DNA from: Branchiostoma floridae
Lineage: Eukaryota; Chordata; Leptocardii; Amphioxiformes; Branchiostomatidae
Reading direction: 5' to 3'
Assembly (NCBI RefSeq): GCF_000003815.2
Contig: NC_049984.1
Location: forward strand, 4,230,695 to 4,294,694
Length of the DNA stretch: 64,000 nucleotides
Below the pieces are notes generated by a model. It searched no databases. It saw only the letters and a program-made list of their open reading frames with translations, and was not told where the DNA came from. Each line of letters starts with the position of its first letter. The first letter of the stretch is position 1. Below, one piece after another: positions 20,503 through 31,800 of the stretch. The position numbers and the translations under genes were made by a program.

Positions 20503-21865
20503 AAATAAGATGTAGCTTGAACAATAATATCTGGACACATTAAGTTAAAAAGGGCTGTAAAAGTATTTCATACCCATTAGAGCCATGACAATGATCACAC
20601 ACACCACACTTAGGTATAAGTTATAATAAGTATTAGAATGGCCATTTAATTTTGTACATTTGTAGCCTTCTTTCTCAATTCTAATAATGTCCAAGGCATA
20701 AGTTTCTACAGACTAAAGCATATGTACACTGTACAAAACAAAATTTTTCCATGCTGACAGTCAAATAGTGACAAGATGGTCTAGTACTCTGTCTAGTCTA
20801 CATGTGGAAGCTTTGGCCATTGCAGATACAACTTTACAAATCCATCCAGTTGTTATGAGTAACTTCAGTGACTTGTGCCTTACATTCAGTATATTACAGT
20901 ACAATAAATGCATCAGTGATGGACATAAGAGAATCATTGATCTATCCTGCGTTTAGGACCAATGGAAGAAATGATTATTACAATTTAATGTTAAAAAATT
21001 TAAGTACGATGCAAATTTGGTAATGAAACTTGTCATTAGATGCAAACACTACTGTAAACCAGTTTCAACAAAAGCAGAAGTGAAAGGATCAAATTTTCTG
21101 CTGTGCAACTTCTCAGCCTTCTTAGGAAGAATAATTCACTACTTCTGTACATGACTTTGGAAATGTGACTTGAGTAGTCAAGCAAAATGAATATACATGT
21201 ACATGTATCCAATGACAAACATTTAATATCCACAGTTATCTCAATGCCCACTCCTGGTTTTGTTCATGACAAGTAATATTGCAAATCTTTTTACAAAATT
21301 GAAAAAAAAAGTAGCTTCATTTATCTAGCTTCCACTTGCAACCTACTCTTTCCTGTACAACACACTTTTCCTTCAAGAAAATTTTTCGTACAGCATAGTA
21401 TCCATTCTATTCTAGCTTGTTCTAGAAAATCAGCTGGCATTTTAATATTTGCCAAAAATTTGACGGAGAGCTCTTAGTTCTAAAGTCCTCTCAAAAGGCT
21501 AGCCTCCTTCGCGGCCTTCCACAAGTCCCGGCGTTTGTTGTTGGAAGTGATCATTCTACCTGCACGAGACACATCCTTCTCGCAATCAGCACTCCCACTA
21601 ACAATAGACTCCTGCGTCCGCACAAGGACGCGATGGAGTCATGGTATCAGAGATTACACTATGTTCAGAAGTTCAATCCCTGTTACACTTCCTCTGAGAA
21701 ACATTTACATTTACCTGAAATAATTAATGATGCCAGACTATTCAGCATGGAAGCTAGAACAGAATGTGTACATGGCTACTGGGGAGGACCCCACACGTCA
21801 GACCCCCTCCTGACCCACAGCACCCTCCCCCTGGCCCGGATGTGCCCCTCCCCTGCAGGTAACTG
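20503..21865. other. TPX2-CNEP1R1 convergent intergenic interval
   Basis: AT-rich sequence between the two gene ends. No exons were recognised on either strand. It must hold the CNEP1R1 3' UTR on the minus strand. No perfect minus-strand AATAAA was found; ATTAAA variants (TTTAAT on the plus strand) occur near 20645, 21222 and 21440. A minus-strand frame ending in a TAG near 21483 follows an AG but matches nothing known. Confidence 0.5.
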
Positions 21866-23868
21866 TCATGTGTTCGCAGGACGGGGCTTCAGGATCAGCT
21901 TACCGGTCTGAAACATTGAAATATAGAGAATAAATGAACACAAATCATAACATCACACACAAGGTAACAGTTATTCAATGATACATCAATGAAGTTTAGA
22001 CATTCATAAGGCCTTGGGGAAAAAATGTTGCATTTCCGATTTCAGTCCTGAAAAAATTAGGGTCGGTAGGTAGGGATTATCTTACTTGCTTTGGCATTCT
22101 TTGGAAGTGATTTTTGATATACCACCACATTTTTTATCGATTAATTAAATGTAGCACACTCACATCATCACATGACATGTTGTAGTCAGCTAGAACTGTC
22201 CGACATCTCTGTGCTATTCTGGGGAAAAGGAGTCAAGGACAATTTAAACATCAACGTTAAACATTCCTCCACTTTTTTTCTCTCCAGTAGTTGCACCCAC
22301 CTTATTGATCTACATGTGTTCACACACACAATACCACAGTTACTTTTTGTCCCTCATATCATCACAGTTATCATATTCCTTGTCTATAAATCACAGCTAG
22401 AAGCCATGGCTGTCTCCAGCACCAATTCCTCCGTCCCAGGATGGAAATTTGCTTGCTGGGACGGAAAAAAAATACTAGTTCCCCCCATCCATCCCAAAAA
22501 TCATGACATGAAACTGCTGTCTATCATGAGCTTACAATGACACCTTTAAGAATGCAATTAAACAACATTGGCTCTCAAACAATGAGTTGGACAGGAAAAA
22601 ATTCAAAGCTGCTAGAAGCCTGGCAGAAAAGGATACATGGAAGGAGCGACGACTCGTTTGTGAATCCCCGCCAAGAACAGGCCCACCAGCACGATGCAGC
22701 TGAGTGTGAAGAAGGGATGGTTCCAGAGGGACTGCAGGAAAGAGACCTACATGACATGATAATAGCATCAAGACACGTCACTCGTTCATCAAGGCTCCAA
22801 ATATTCACCCACAACCTGAGGTTTGCAGAAAACACTGAAGCTAACACTCATTGATAAATTGCAATTTTGCATGTATACTGTATAGTATCAAAATATCTTT
22901 GTATCATACAGGAATTTGCATCTCTCATGCATAATTTTGGACAGGCTATATGATAATTACGTTAATAACCAACCTACTCCTCTTTGTATATGGTGTCATA
23001 AGCCCTGGTCATTTGCTGTAACCACCTCATAAAATCACTGTGTTTTACGTTGCTGACTGGATTCCCCCCCCCCCCCCCCTACTTTTGCCCCTCGCGGGGT
23101 CATTTGGGGGTAACTTATGCAGACTTTGTGATTTTATTCCGTGATTATAGCAAACGACAAGGCGGTATTGGTCATTAACTCTTGATTAACTTGTGATAAC
23201 TAAGTCAGATTCAGATGTATCCATTCTATCTACGGGGTTGGTGAGGGTTTGAATAGTTACCTGAGAAGTGCGAGGGTCCAGCAGCCAGCCCCACGCCCCC
23301 GTTGCTGTACACACAGACACGACAATCAGGATAACTGTCAAAGGAAGAGAGAAACATTGTCTCAGATTTTAGAACTTTCCATGTCCCACAAGATTGCCCC
23401 CACACTACCAGGGAGGCTTTTCAATACCTCCTTGGCAATACAAAATATACATGTGTCATATCAAAAGACTCAAAGTCCAAAGGAATTGAGGCTTTCAACT
23501 CTATAAGTTAGATGCTGATGGGTCTATACTCACTTCTGCATCTGCCTGTGGACGGCCCAAGAGATGCTACATACTCCATCAACCTCCTTTCAAACGCCTT
23601 CAGGTCTGAAAATTTATGACAATATTTTGAGAACCAGTAAACATACAAATTTATGACTAGTGCCATCAGGTACATACTGGGTTTAGGTGAAGAAATTCGG
23701 GTCTGTATAAAAGGGGTTAAGTCACAGAAATGCTAGACTAGTTAGACGTTGACGTTGGTAAGTCGGTGTAATTTTGTAAAATGGAAAACAAAGCCTGCAA
23801 TTCTCTTGAAAAGAAATACCTTCCGTTTGTTCGAGGGAATTTAGTGGATACGCCTGAGAACCCGCCAT
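21866..23868 (-). CDS. CNEP1R1: nuclear envelope phosphatase-regulatory subunit 1 (CNEP1R1/TMEM188), 6 exons, 133 aa
   Basis: Minus-strand exons: 23820-23868, 23534-23605, 23261-23334, 22637-22746, 22164-22218, 21866-21907 (stop 21866-21868). Phases agree throughout (402 nt). CNEP1R1 is the membrane partner of the phosphatase CTDNEP1; together they dephosphorylate lipin at the nuclear envelope/ER and limit lipid synthesis and ER expansion. Diagnostic stretches: [16 protein letters not shown] (10-25), [20 protein letters not shown] (first membrane helix, about 43-62), [12 protein letters not shown] leading into the second helix (about 72-93), [31 protein letters not shown] and the end ILKPRPANT. 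Human CNEP1R1 is 125 aa; the lancelet N-terminus adds eight residues (MAGSQAYP). The 49-nt first exon was placed by sequence and phase. It is convergent with TPX2 and divergent from NCOA5. Confidence 0.95.
23067..23083. repeat. poly-C run in CNEP1R1 intron 3
   Basis: A run of about 17 C residues (poly-G on the gene strand). Homopolymers of this length are prone to length variation and sequencing error; it does not touch an exon. Confidence 0.9.
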
Positions 23869-23880
23869 CTTGCTTCCTGT
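23855..23880 (-). promoter_or_regulatory. YY1-like site over the CNEP1R1 start codon
   Basis: On the minus strand the start reads CAGGAAGCAAGATGGCGGG. AAGATGGCGG is the YY1 consensus seen over the start codons of many TATA-less housekeeping genes, and CAGGAAG fits an ETS site. Both would place the promoter immediately upstream of or overlapping the first exon. Activity is inferred, not shown. Confidence 0.45.
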
Positions 23881-25824
23881 TATTGGGTCAACAGGGGTCA
23901 ACCGGCCTAATTAACATATTTTTATGTGATGCTATTGATGATTGGTTCAATTTCCCGCGGAATGTGTATCTGCACCAATCAGAGATAAGGTTTTAGAGGT
24001 GTTTGGATAGGTTGTCCCACAATACCCTTCGAGTACAAGCGTGGCTCGTCCGCACATTTGCTTATTCCGGTGAGTTCGGTATTCTCTTAGATATTTCTGT
24101 CAGGAAATATATTTTGCCCCACAAAAAAGCAACCCAGAGGTGCCAGAACGCTGTTAGGCTATTTTTCCGGACGTTTGGCGTTTCTATGCGTGTTTATTTT
24201 GGTCAGAATTGTTGTCCCGATAGGGACAAAGAACCTTTTTGGCTTGGAATACTTGAGTCAAGATGGCTGCCAAAGTTTGGGCCATGACCGCAAATTTCTG
24301 TTGATGTTTTGCACAATTTTCGCTCAGGAAAGAAGGATTTTGCATCGACAGACGGCTATTTTGGAGGCATTTGGACAACGCAGATTTTTTGGCACATTTT
24401 GATGTTTTGGCGGCGCACGTTTTCACTATATACGACTTGACAACTCGTGGTTGCTTTTAACCCCAGCTTAATTTTGATCTCTTACTTCTTTTTTTGGCTC
24501 GTAGATGATAACGAAATATTATCTACGTTCTGAGGATCTCTAGACGTAAAGTGGATTATGTGTTCTTTTGATTGTTTAGGGTGCCTAGTCTCCAAACTTC
24601 TCAACCTGTGCAGCAGAAATACTTTCACTTTATTCAGTGTGTTGGAACTTATAAAATTTTAAATTATAAAGTTACCACGTATGGGAAAAAGAATGCCTGC
24701 TTTCCAGGTATTCAGTAGTTTTCATTTGGGTTATTCTAGCCACATTGTAACAAATTTGTTAAATACTATTTTCAGAATTTGGCAAGTAGACAGTAGAATT
24801 CATATGCAAGTGAGTCTTCTTCTGAGTTCCATTGTAGGAACAATGGTATTTCAAACTGACATGTAAAAGGTGTTAACTGCAGGTGCATTTTTATGGAAAT
24901 GTCTGGTAAAATCACTTCTGGTAAAATGTGCAAGATGTGTTTGTAATTTTTTGTCCAAACTTCGAAGTACAACATTAGAGTCTGGTTAGATTCGCTCGTC
25001 GATGTTGGTCACCCATCCCGAAGAAGAAGATTCTCTGAATGAAAACTTAAAAGTGGTCAGAAAAGACTTGAAAGGTTTAGTTGAAAGTCTGTGCTCAATA
25101 ATTTGTTTCAGGGGACTCAACAGTGTGAAATGGGTTAATACTAGTTAGCATATTCGTCAAGATCAATTGAATAGTGGTTTGTAGCATCCTTAGCAGGCTA
25201 CATATGAGTCAGGCTTTTCGGGAGCGCATATCAGTTGTAATTTCTGGTGGCATATCGGTTATATTTAAACTCCTGAGGCTAGGCAGTAGAAAAGAAGAAG
25301 AAGAAACTCCTGTATTTTATCGATGCGACCCTCAAGAACTGATACGCCACTGGAAAAAAGCATAATATAAGCCCAAAGAAGCCAGCTTCATAAAGTCTGC
25401 TGTAGAGGCTTCTAGATAGCGTGATCTGGACTCAGCTGGAAAGACTCTGTCCATTCTGTTGGAAAGTGGTTTTGTGTCGTATTGTTTGTCTTCTCTAATC
25501 TCTGATCCATTTTCCTGGCATTCAGTCAAACTTTCACTACCACATAGTGGGCACAAGATAAACAAGGTCCTGACCACACTTGAGCTTTGTTTTGACTAGC
25601 TTTCCAAAAGTTTACTGGGTGTCTTTTTACAGTAACCTCGTTGAAAGTTTGTGTAAAGAAAGAATCTTGCCGTAAGTTTGTGTGAAGAAAGAATTTGGCC
25701 CTCTGCTGCACAGTGTTGGGAAGTTGTTACTGAGAGAGAGATTCTCACCCCTGTGTTCCAAACCCCTAAGGAGTGCGTGGTGTCTCTTGTGCAGAATTTT
25801 GTGCTTTTCGAGCCCGGCGCCAAA
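23869..25824. other. CNEP1R1-NCOA5 divergent intergenic interval
   Basis: About 1.96 kb between the two start codons. No exon was recognised. A second CAAGATGGCTGCC YY1-like word occurs on the plus strand at about 24258, followed by a 12-codon frame that stops. A short direct duplication (AGTTTGTGTRAAGAAAGAAT) lies at about 25645-25695, within the probable NCOA5 5' UTR. The rest is AT-rich without clear repeats. Confidence 0.5.
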
Positions 25825-28800
25825 ATGAGCAAGGATGGCAAACGGGAGGACTCCAAGGAGCGGGATCGAGATGACCGCGACCGGCGCCGACCGTTGGTCA
25901 GCAGCGACACAAACGACCCTAGGTCGATAAATGCCCGAGTGTTCATAGGTAACCTACCTACTGACAGAATGACCCGACAAGAACTGGAAGACCAGTTCTC
26001 CAAATATGGACGTGTCACAGGTAAGTTTTGGCCTTGGTTTTCTGTAGGTCTATCCGTAAGTGACTGTCCTTAAAAAAATTAACAAAAGCTCATTACAACT
26101 GCAAAAGACAGTAGTTTATACAAAGTTTTTATTCTTGCACCTTCTATTACCAAAATATGAGAACACTACATTTATGATAGACACTGCCTATTAATGTTTA
26201 TTGTTTGCAATTTTTCTGTCTTATATTTAGTTTTGTTTTCTCTTGTGTGCTTACAATCAAAATGAACACATGCAATTTTTTATTTCTTCCAGCCTATATT
26301 TTGTGATTGTGGAGTCCAAAACTTTTCCTTTTGCTTGTTTACCATCTCTGTAGCAATTTCTAATTTGAAAGAAAGATACAAAATAACTCAACCAATATTG
26401 TAGTAATTTCCTTCCCTAATGCCTGTTATAGGTGAACTAGTGTTTAATGCATAAGAGCTTGAATATCTAGGGTAGCGGACAATTTTGCCACTTCATCCTT
26501 TTTGTTCATTTTAGACCACACTTTCCTTTCCTTGCCCTAGACTAGACTCTAGTCTAGAGTCAAGTCATGCGGCGTAATAAAATGATTTTAAAACCCACCA
26601 TTCCACTGATACATTTTTATTATTATTTTTGATCCCTGGATTTCTTTTCTTTTTGCCCTGCTGCGCATCGCATCATGTTTCAACATTTCTATGATAAATC
26701 TCCAGTGATCTGGCACCTCTGGCTTGAATTTTTGAGTGTACAATAAGTAGATTTACTAGTACCTTCAAGAAAGTAATATTTGTAGTAATACTAGTTGCAT
26801 TGAAATAGCATGCTAGAATAATGATAACTTCAAACTTGGAAATATGTGGAGTGGGAGGTATGTTCTTACACCATGTATATATATAAGAGTTCTTTTTTGA
26901 TGTACCTAGAATGTTGTTATTGATAAGTGTCCTGTCCTGTCATTGTCAAATTCAATTTGTATCATCCCAGCAGTTTTTTTTTTCAGCAGGGCTATCCCTT
27001 TGTAATACTAGCCATAGTCTAGCTGGGCAGCCCTGGCTGTGCTGAACAGTAACTAGATGAAATAGATAAATAAATAATCTAGTTACAGTTACAGTGACTC
27101 TCACACCCTTTTATCTTTATCCCTTAGATAAATAATAAACAGTCCCCTCTTTAAGGCTTAGGTCACATTTCCAAACAGGGGCCCGGCCAGGATATTTCAA
27201 TGAACGAAAAATTGAAATGTATACCTAGAAATGCCCATGAATCTTATTTTAACACTTTGTGTGTTTTAATGTATTTTATATCATTCTTTTCGCTCCCGTA
27301 AGCTGCCCCTGGGCGGGCCCGATTTGGAAATATCATCCAAGCCTAAGGGTCAAGCCAAGATTAAACAAGTCTGTGCCTGTGTCAATAATCAAACTGCACT
27401 GTTTTCTTTAAAAGAGAAGGGGTATATTTTGTACTTACAGCAGGCCATATGGGATCTGGCAGAAAGTCAATGCTGAATGGTAGTAATGATATGGCTGTCA
27501 AGATAACAGTATATGACTATCAGATTGCATTGGATAGTGTTTGGCTCTTCAGTGCCCTTTGTGCAAGCAATCTTCATTGGGTGATGGCCTTTGGGATGGA
27601 TACCGGTTCAGCTTAATCAGGTTCAAGTGCAGGGTTTTAGTTTAGAGGTTCAGGTCCAGCAAACCGGTATCTGCCAGTGAAGTGAAGGTTCCAGAGACAT
27701 TGAAATTTTAAAAAAGACCAGTTGTTATTGTGAAAATACCTGCAGGCTTTTGAGACACCTGGATACTAGTGTTTAGTTCTTCAGGGATACCAGTTCAGCT
27801 AAATCAGGTTCAAGTGCGGGGATTTTCAGTCTAGAGGTTCAGGTCTAGCAAACTGGTAACCGCCCTAAGTGAAGGTTTCTGGAAGCACTAAAATTTTAAA
27901 AAAGACCAGTTCTTATTGTGAAAAGACCTGCAAGCTTTTCAAAAGAGACAACTGGATACTTGTGTTTAGTTCTTCAGGGATACCAGTTCAGCTAAATCAG
28001 GTTCAAGTGCGGGGATTTTCAGTCTAGAGGTTCAGGTCTAGCAAACTGGTAACCGCCCTAAGTGAAGGTTTCCAGAGCCATTAAAATTAAAAAAGAAAAA
28101 GAACAGTTCTTATTGTGAAAGACATGCAGGCTTTTGAGACAACTGGATACTAGTGTTTAGTTCTTAGGGGACATGTTTGCCAACTACCATGTCATCCTGA
28201 CCATCTGTTTGTGCCCTGTGTTCCAGCATGTTCCCTTCACAAAGGCTTCGGGTTTGTCCAGTTTGCTGAGGAACAGGATGCCAGGGAGTCAGTCAAGGGA
28301 GAAGCTGGCAAGGTTATAAAAGGCTTCAAAGTTGGTGAGTGCTGTAATCTACTACAGTGGTAACACATCATATGATGTGTATTTTACTTTGAAACATATC
28401 AATACTGAATTCAATGATTGTGAGCTTGTAAACCCTTCAAGCTGATGCCAGAAAGATTTAAGCCAGCGAACAGTAAGTAGCAGAGCTGGTATTACAAGAG
28501 AATACGACTGGATGTTTGGTATAATTTTTAGGTATTGAATTTGCAACACAGATGTCATGCAGTATCAGGTACCCATATACCCCAGACCTACCGGGTCCTT
28601 TACAATTTTCAGGAAATTAACAAAACAGATGTTCTTGCTTTACCACACCTTTTCACTCTTTTCCTTTCCTTTCCTTCTTGAATCTTGAATCTTTAAACAC
28701 TATGTGCTCTATTTGTACTCCTATAGAATTCCGTATGCATGCCTTTGTCTAATAGAAGCATGCTGATATTATGTTGCATGTACCTGTAGATATCAAGATG

Positions 28801-31800
28801 GCAGCTGAAGGCAGGAGAGAGCGGAGACCCCCCGGGGGAGGGGAACGAGGCCCCGACCGCGGCGGCCCTGAGCGCGGAGGTCCCGATCGTGACAGAGATC
28901 GCAGACGGTCCCCACCCAAAGCCAGAGACCCCTATGGAAGGTGCGAGACTCTCCATGTATTTTGTGCATGCTCATCCAACATTAGAACTTTGTAAACTTG
29001 TTTGCACACTTCACGTTTATAACCTAGTGGGGAGAGTGTTTACCTTTTGTTCAAAAGGTTGCAGGTTCAAACACCCATAGGGTCATACTAAAGACTAGTA
29101 CATACTGCTTTCTCTGCACAATGTAGCTAGTCCTCACCATTCTCACCAGGATTTTTTTAACAGCGTGGGGACATCTTCACGAGTGGCAAGTGGCACATGA
29201 ATGAGCATTGTATGGGTTGATCTGGGGATGTCTTAGGATTTCCTTCATATTGAGGGCCAAATCATAGAAAATAAAGCAAACATTTTTTGCCATTCTAACA
29301 AAACAACATAAAATTGCTCGTTGAAACAATGCAGCTTATGGGATACAAATCACAATGGAGGGGCCCCCTTTACTCAACTGCGCTGACGAGAGCCCAAGAC
29401 CTGATATACACATGCATGGGCAAAGCTCGAAACTAATACCTACTGCATGCTATTGTAAGGGAAGACCGCTCTTTAGAAAGAGGTAACCTATAGATCTAAT
29501 TCCAGAGACCCATACGATCCCTACTACGACAGGGGACCGCCAGCCCGACGAGACAGGTCACCGCTGCGGGGAGACGACTACGACGAACGCTACCGAGAGT
29601 ACTACCGTGCCAGGGAGGGAGACCCCTTGTTAGAAAGGTCAGTACAACTAGCTGAAAAAAGTTCTTCGAATTCTCACGAATATGTTTGTCTCGTGAATAT
29701 GTTTGTACCTAGAACTATGGTAGAGTAAAACTTGTTACTACCAAGTACAGTTGGAGCATCCTTTTTAGATAGCTCTCTACAACGCTTACAGCTAGAGGTA
29801 CTGAGGTTGGGTATGACAAGTCATTCAGTGGCCAGTTGCTGCTCTGCCATGGGCCTGTGAAGTGTGTTGTGTGTTTCGTTAAAGTACGGTTATACTATAC
29901 AGATACAGATGTTTTGTTCACTTGCAGACATATCAGTGGACAGGTGTTGCAGTATGTTTATACCTGAGTAGAAGTGCCGAGCAGCTCATTATGTTTTTTT
30001 TTCCTTTTTTGTTCTTAACAGTTTGTTTTATGTAGGGATGCAGGTAATAGTCTAGCCTTTGAATATCTTAAGTCTATTTGTATTGCCAACTTTTCAATTA
30101 GCCCCCATCTTCCTAATAACCAATGCACAAAGTTGTACATCCACTATGCTGGTGGTTCATTACACAGATATAAAACACACTGCCAGCAAGGTAAGACATG
30201 CTGCTGATTTCATGGGAATCAAACCCATGATCTCTAGTCCTGAGGAGAGCCTTACAGACATCTTCGAACCGCTCCTCTCTTCTCCTTCCTTGCTTCACTT
30301 CTGCTGTATTTCATTCCAGACGGATGCAGGCCCTGAAGAATGCCAACTACGACGTGCTGAGCGATCCCCCGAGGTAACCTCCTTCCCTTTGTTTCAGGTC
30401 TCACTCAGGTGTTTCGGGTCTCACTCAGGTGTTTCAGCCCTGGCACAGTGTCACATTTCAGGTCTCCAGAGCACGTCAGACCAATGTTGTTGTAGGTTCC
30501 ACTTGCTGTCTCCACATACATGTTTCACCCAGAGATCGTAATACCTTTCCAGTATACCAGGGTGCTGTTCATTTTGTGCTTTTCAAGTGGCAGCTTGGAT
30601 ACACTGTAATGATAGCCTAGGACAGTTTCCTATAATGGTATATGCAAAAGGTTACCTCCTTGTACCTTTTGTCAATACTGTAGACTACATCGTCTCACTT
30701 CCTCAGTATGCCAGGGTGCGTGTATGCTTTCGTATGCTCTCAAATTGTTTTTTTTTACCACTACTATTGACAGCTAAAATCCTATAGAACATTTTCATAC
30801 AGTATCTGGAAAAGAATGTCTCCTTGTGACTTTAGACAGTATTGCAGACAGCATATACTTCAGTTGTTTTTCATCCCACATCCTAAACGCTAAGCACTCT
30901 CAACTATTGGGAACAACACTGGTCTCCTTCATACAGTATGACGTTTTGGGTGAAAAGTACATTGGTTCTATCAGGTAGAAGCAAGTAATCTAGTAGTATC
31001 TCCTTATGTTGACAATGGTGTCATAGATCGCATTTGTGGTCATTTAGTACAGCTTGTTTTGCAGATGCCTTTGTCTTAGAAATGATATTGTTTTGAACCC
31101 TAGCTGTGTGGTGTATTTTCAAAGATTTTGCCTTTGAACTTGAGAACCGAGTGATACTGCTGCACAGCAAAATATGACCTGCATTCCTTGTTGATTGTGT
31201 CCATGCAAACATGTTTGTGTATGTGTGTGGTTGTTTTTGCCATGCTTGCTGTATGTAACCCACCATCTTTCCCATCATTGATACAACTTTTTTTTTTTAA
31301 GTACAATGCTAAGCTTTCTTCCAACACAAAGGTAAACACGGATCAAAGTTTGAACGACCACTGTCGCCTTGTTCAGGATCAATACTGACAAACAATCATC
31401 GTCCATCCTTCACTGACAACAGAGATAACATGTTAATAAGATCATGTGTGTAAATCTTGTGAGTTTACGTTCTCAAGTTATTGGTCATCAGTATTGATCC
31501 TGAAGAAGGCAACAGTGGCCATTGAAAATTTGGCCCGTGTATACCTTTGTGTTGGAAGAACGTTTAGCATTGTACTATGACTACTACCAACACAGATGAG
31601 CTTCCATCCATGATACCTTTTTTTTCTCACACATTTATTTTGATCATTTGTTATGAAGTTGTATGTTATGCCCATTGCTGTGTTGAAGCACCACATCGAA
31701 AACTGTGTGTCTGGGATAAAATTTACTTCAGGTGTGGTTGTATCTGCCATGCTTGCTGTAACCCACCATCTTCCCCATCATATAACATTTTTTTCTCACA

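Larger units (their letters stand above)
26021..28226 (+). other. NCOA5 intron 1
   Basis: A 2.2-kb intron inside the RRM coding region, splitting it just before the RNP1 motif. It holds the inverted-repeat element at 27155-27348 and the three-copy tandem array at 27593-28165; the rest is AT-rich with nothing recognised. Confidence 0.7.

Noticed and set aside
21483-21620. Minus-strand frame ending NNKRRDLWKAAKEASLLRGL then stop, after an AG
   Set aside because: It reads like a C-terminus, but CNEP1R1 is already complete at 21866 and no upstream exon joins it; the acceptor has no pyrimidine tract.
24250-24300. CAAGATGGCTGCC start-like site on the plus strand
   Set aside because: The frame stops after 12 codons and no donor precedes the stop; kept only as a YY1-like word.
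24470-24545. Possible C/D box snoRNA (GATGATAA ... CTGA)
   Set aside because: The boxes are too close, no terminal stem was found, and it is not within an intron.
31480-31560. Retroelement or hammerhead-like core in the GATCCTGAAGAAGG dispersed repeat
   Set aside because: The CTGA.GA word is present, but the second conserved core and the three stems could not be drawn; no reverse transcriptase frame is nearby.
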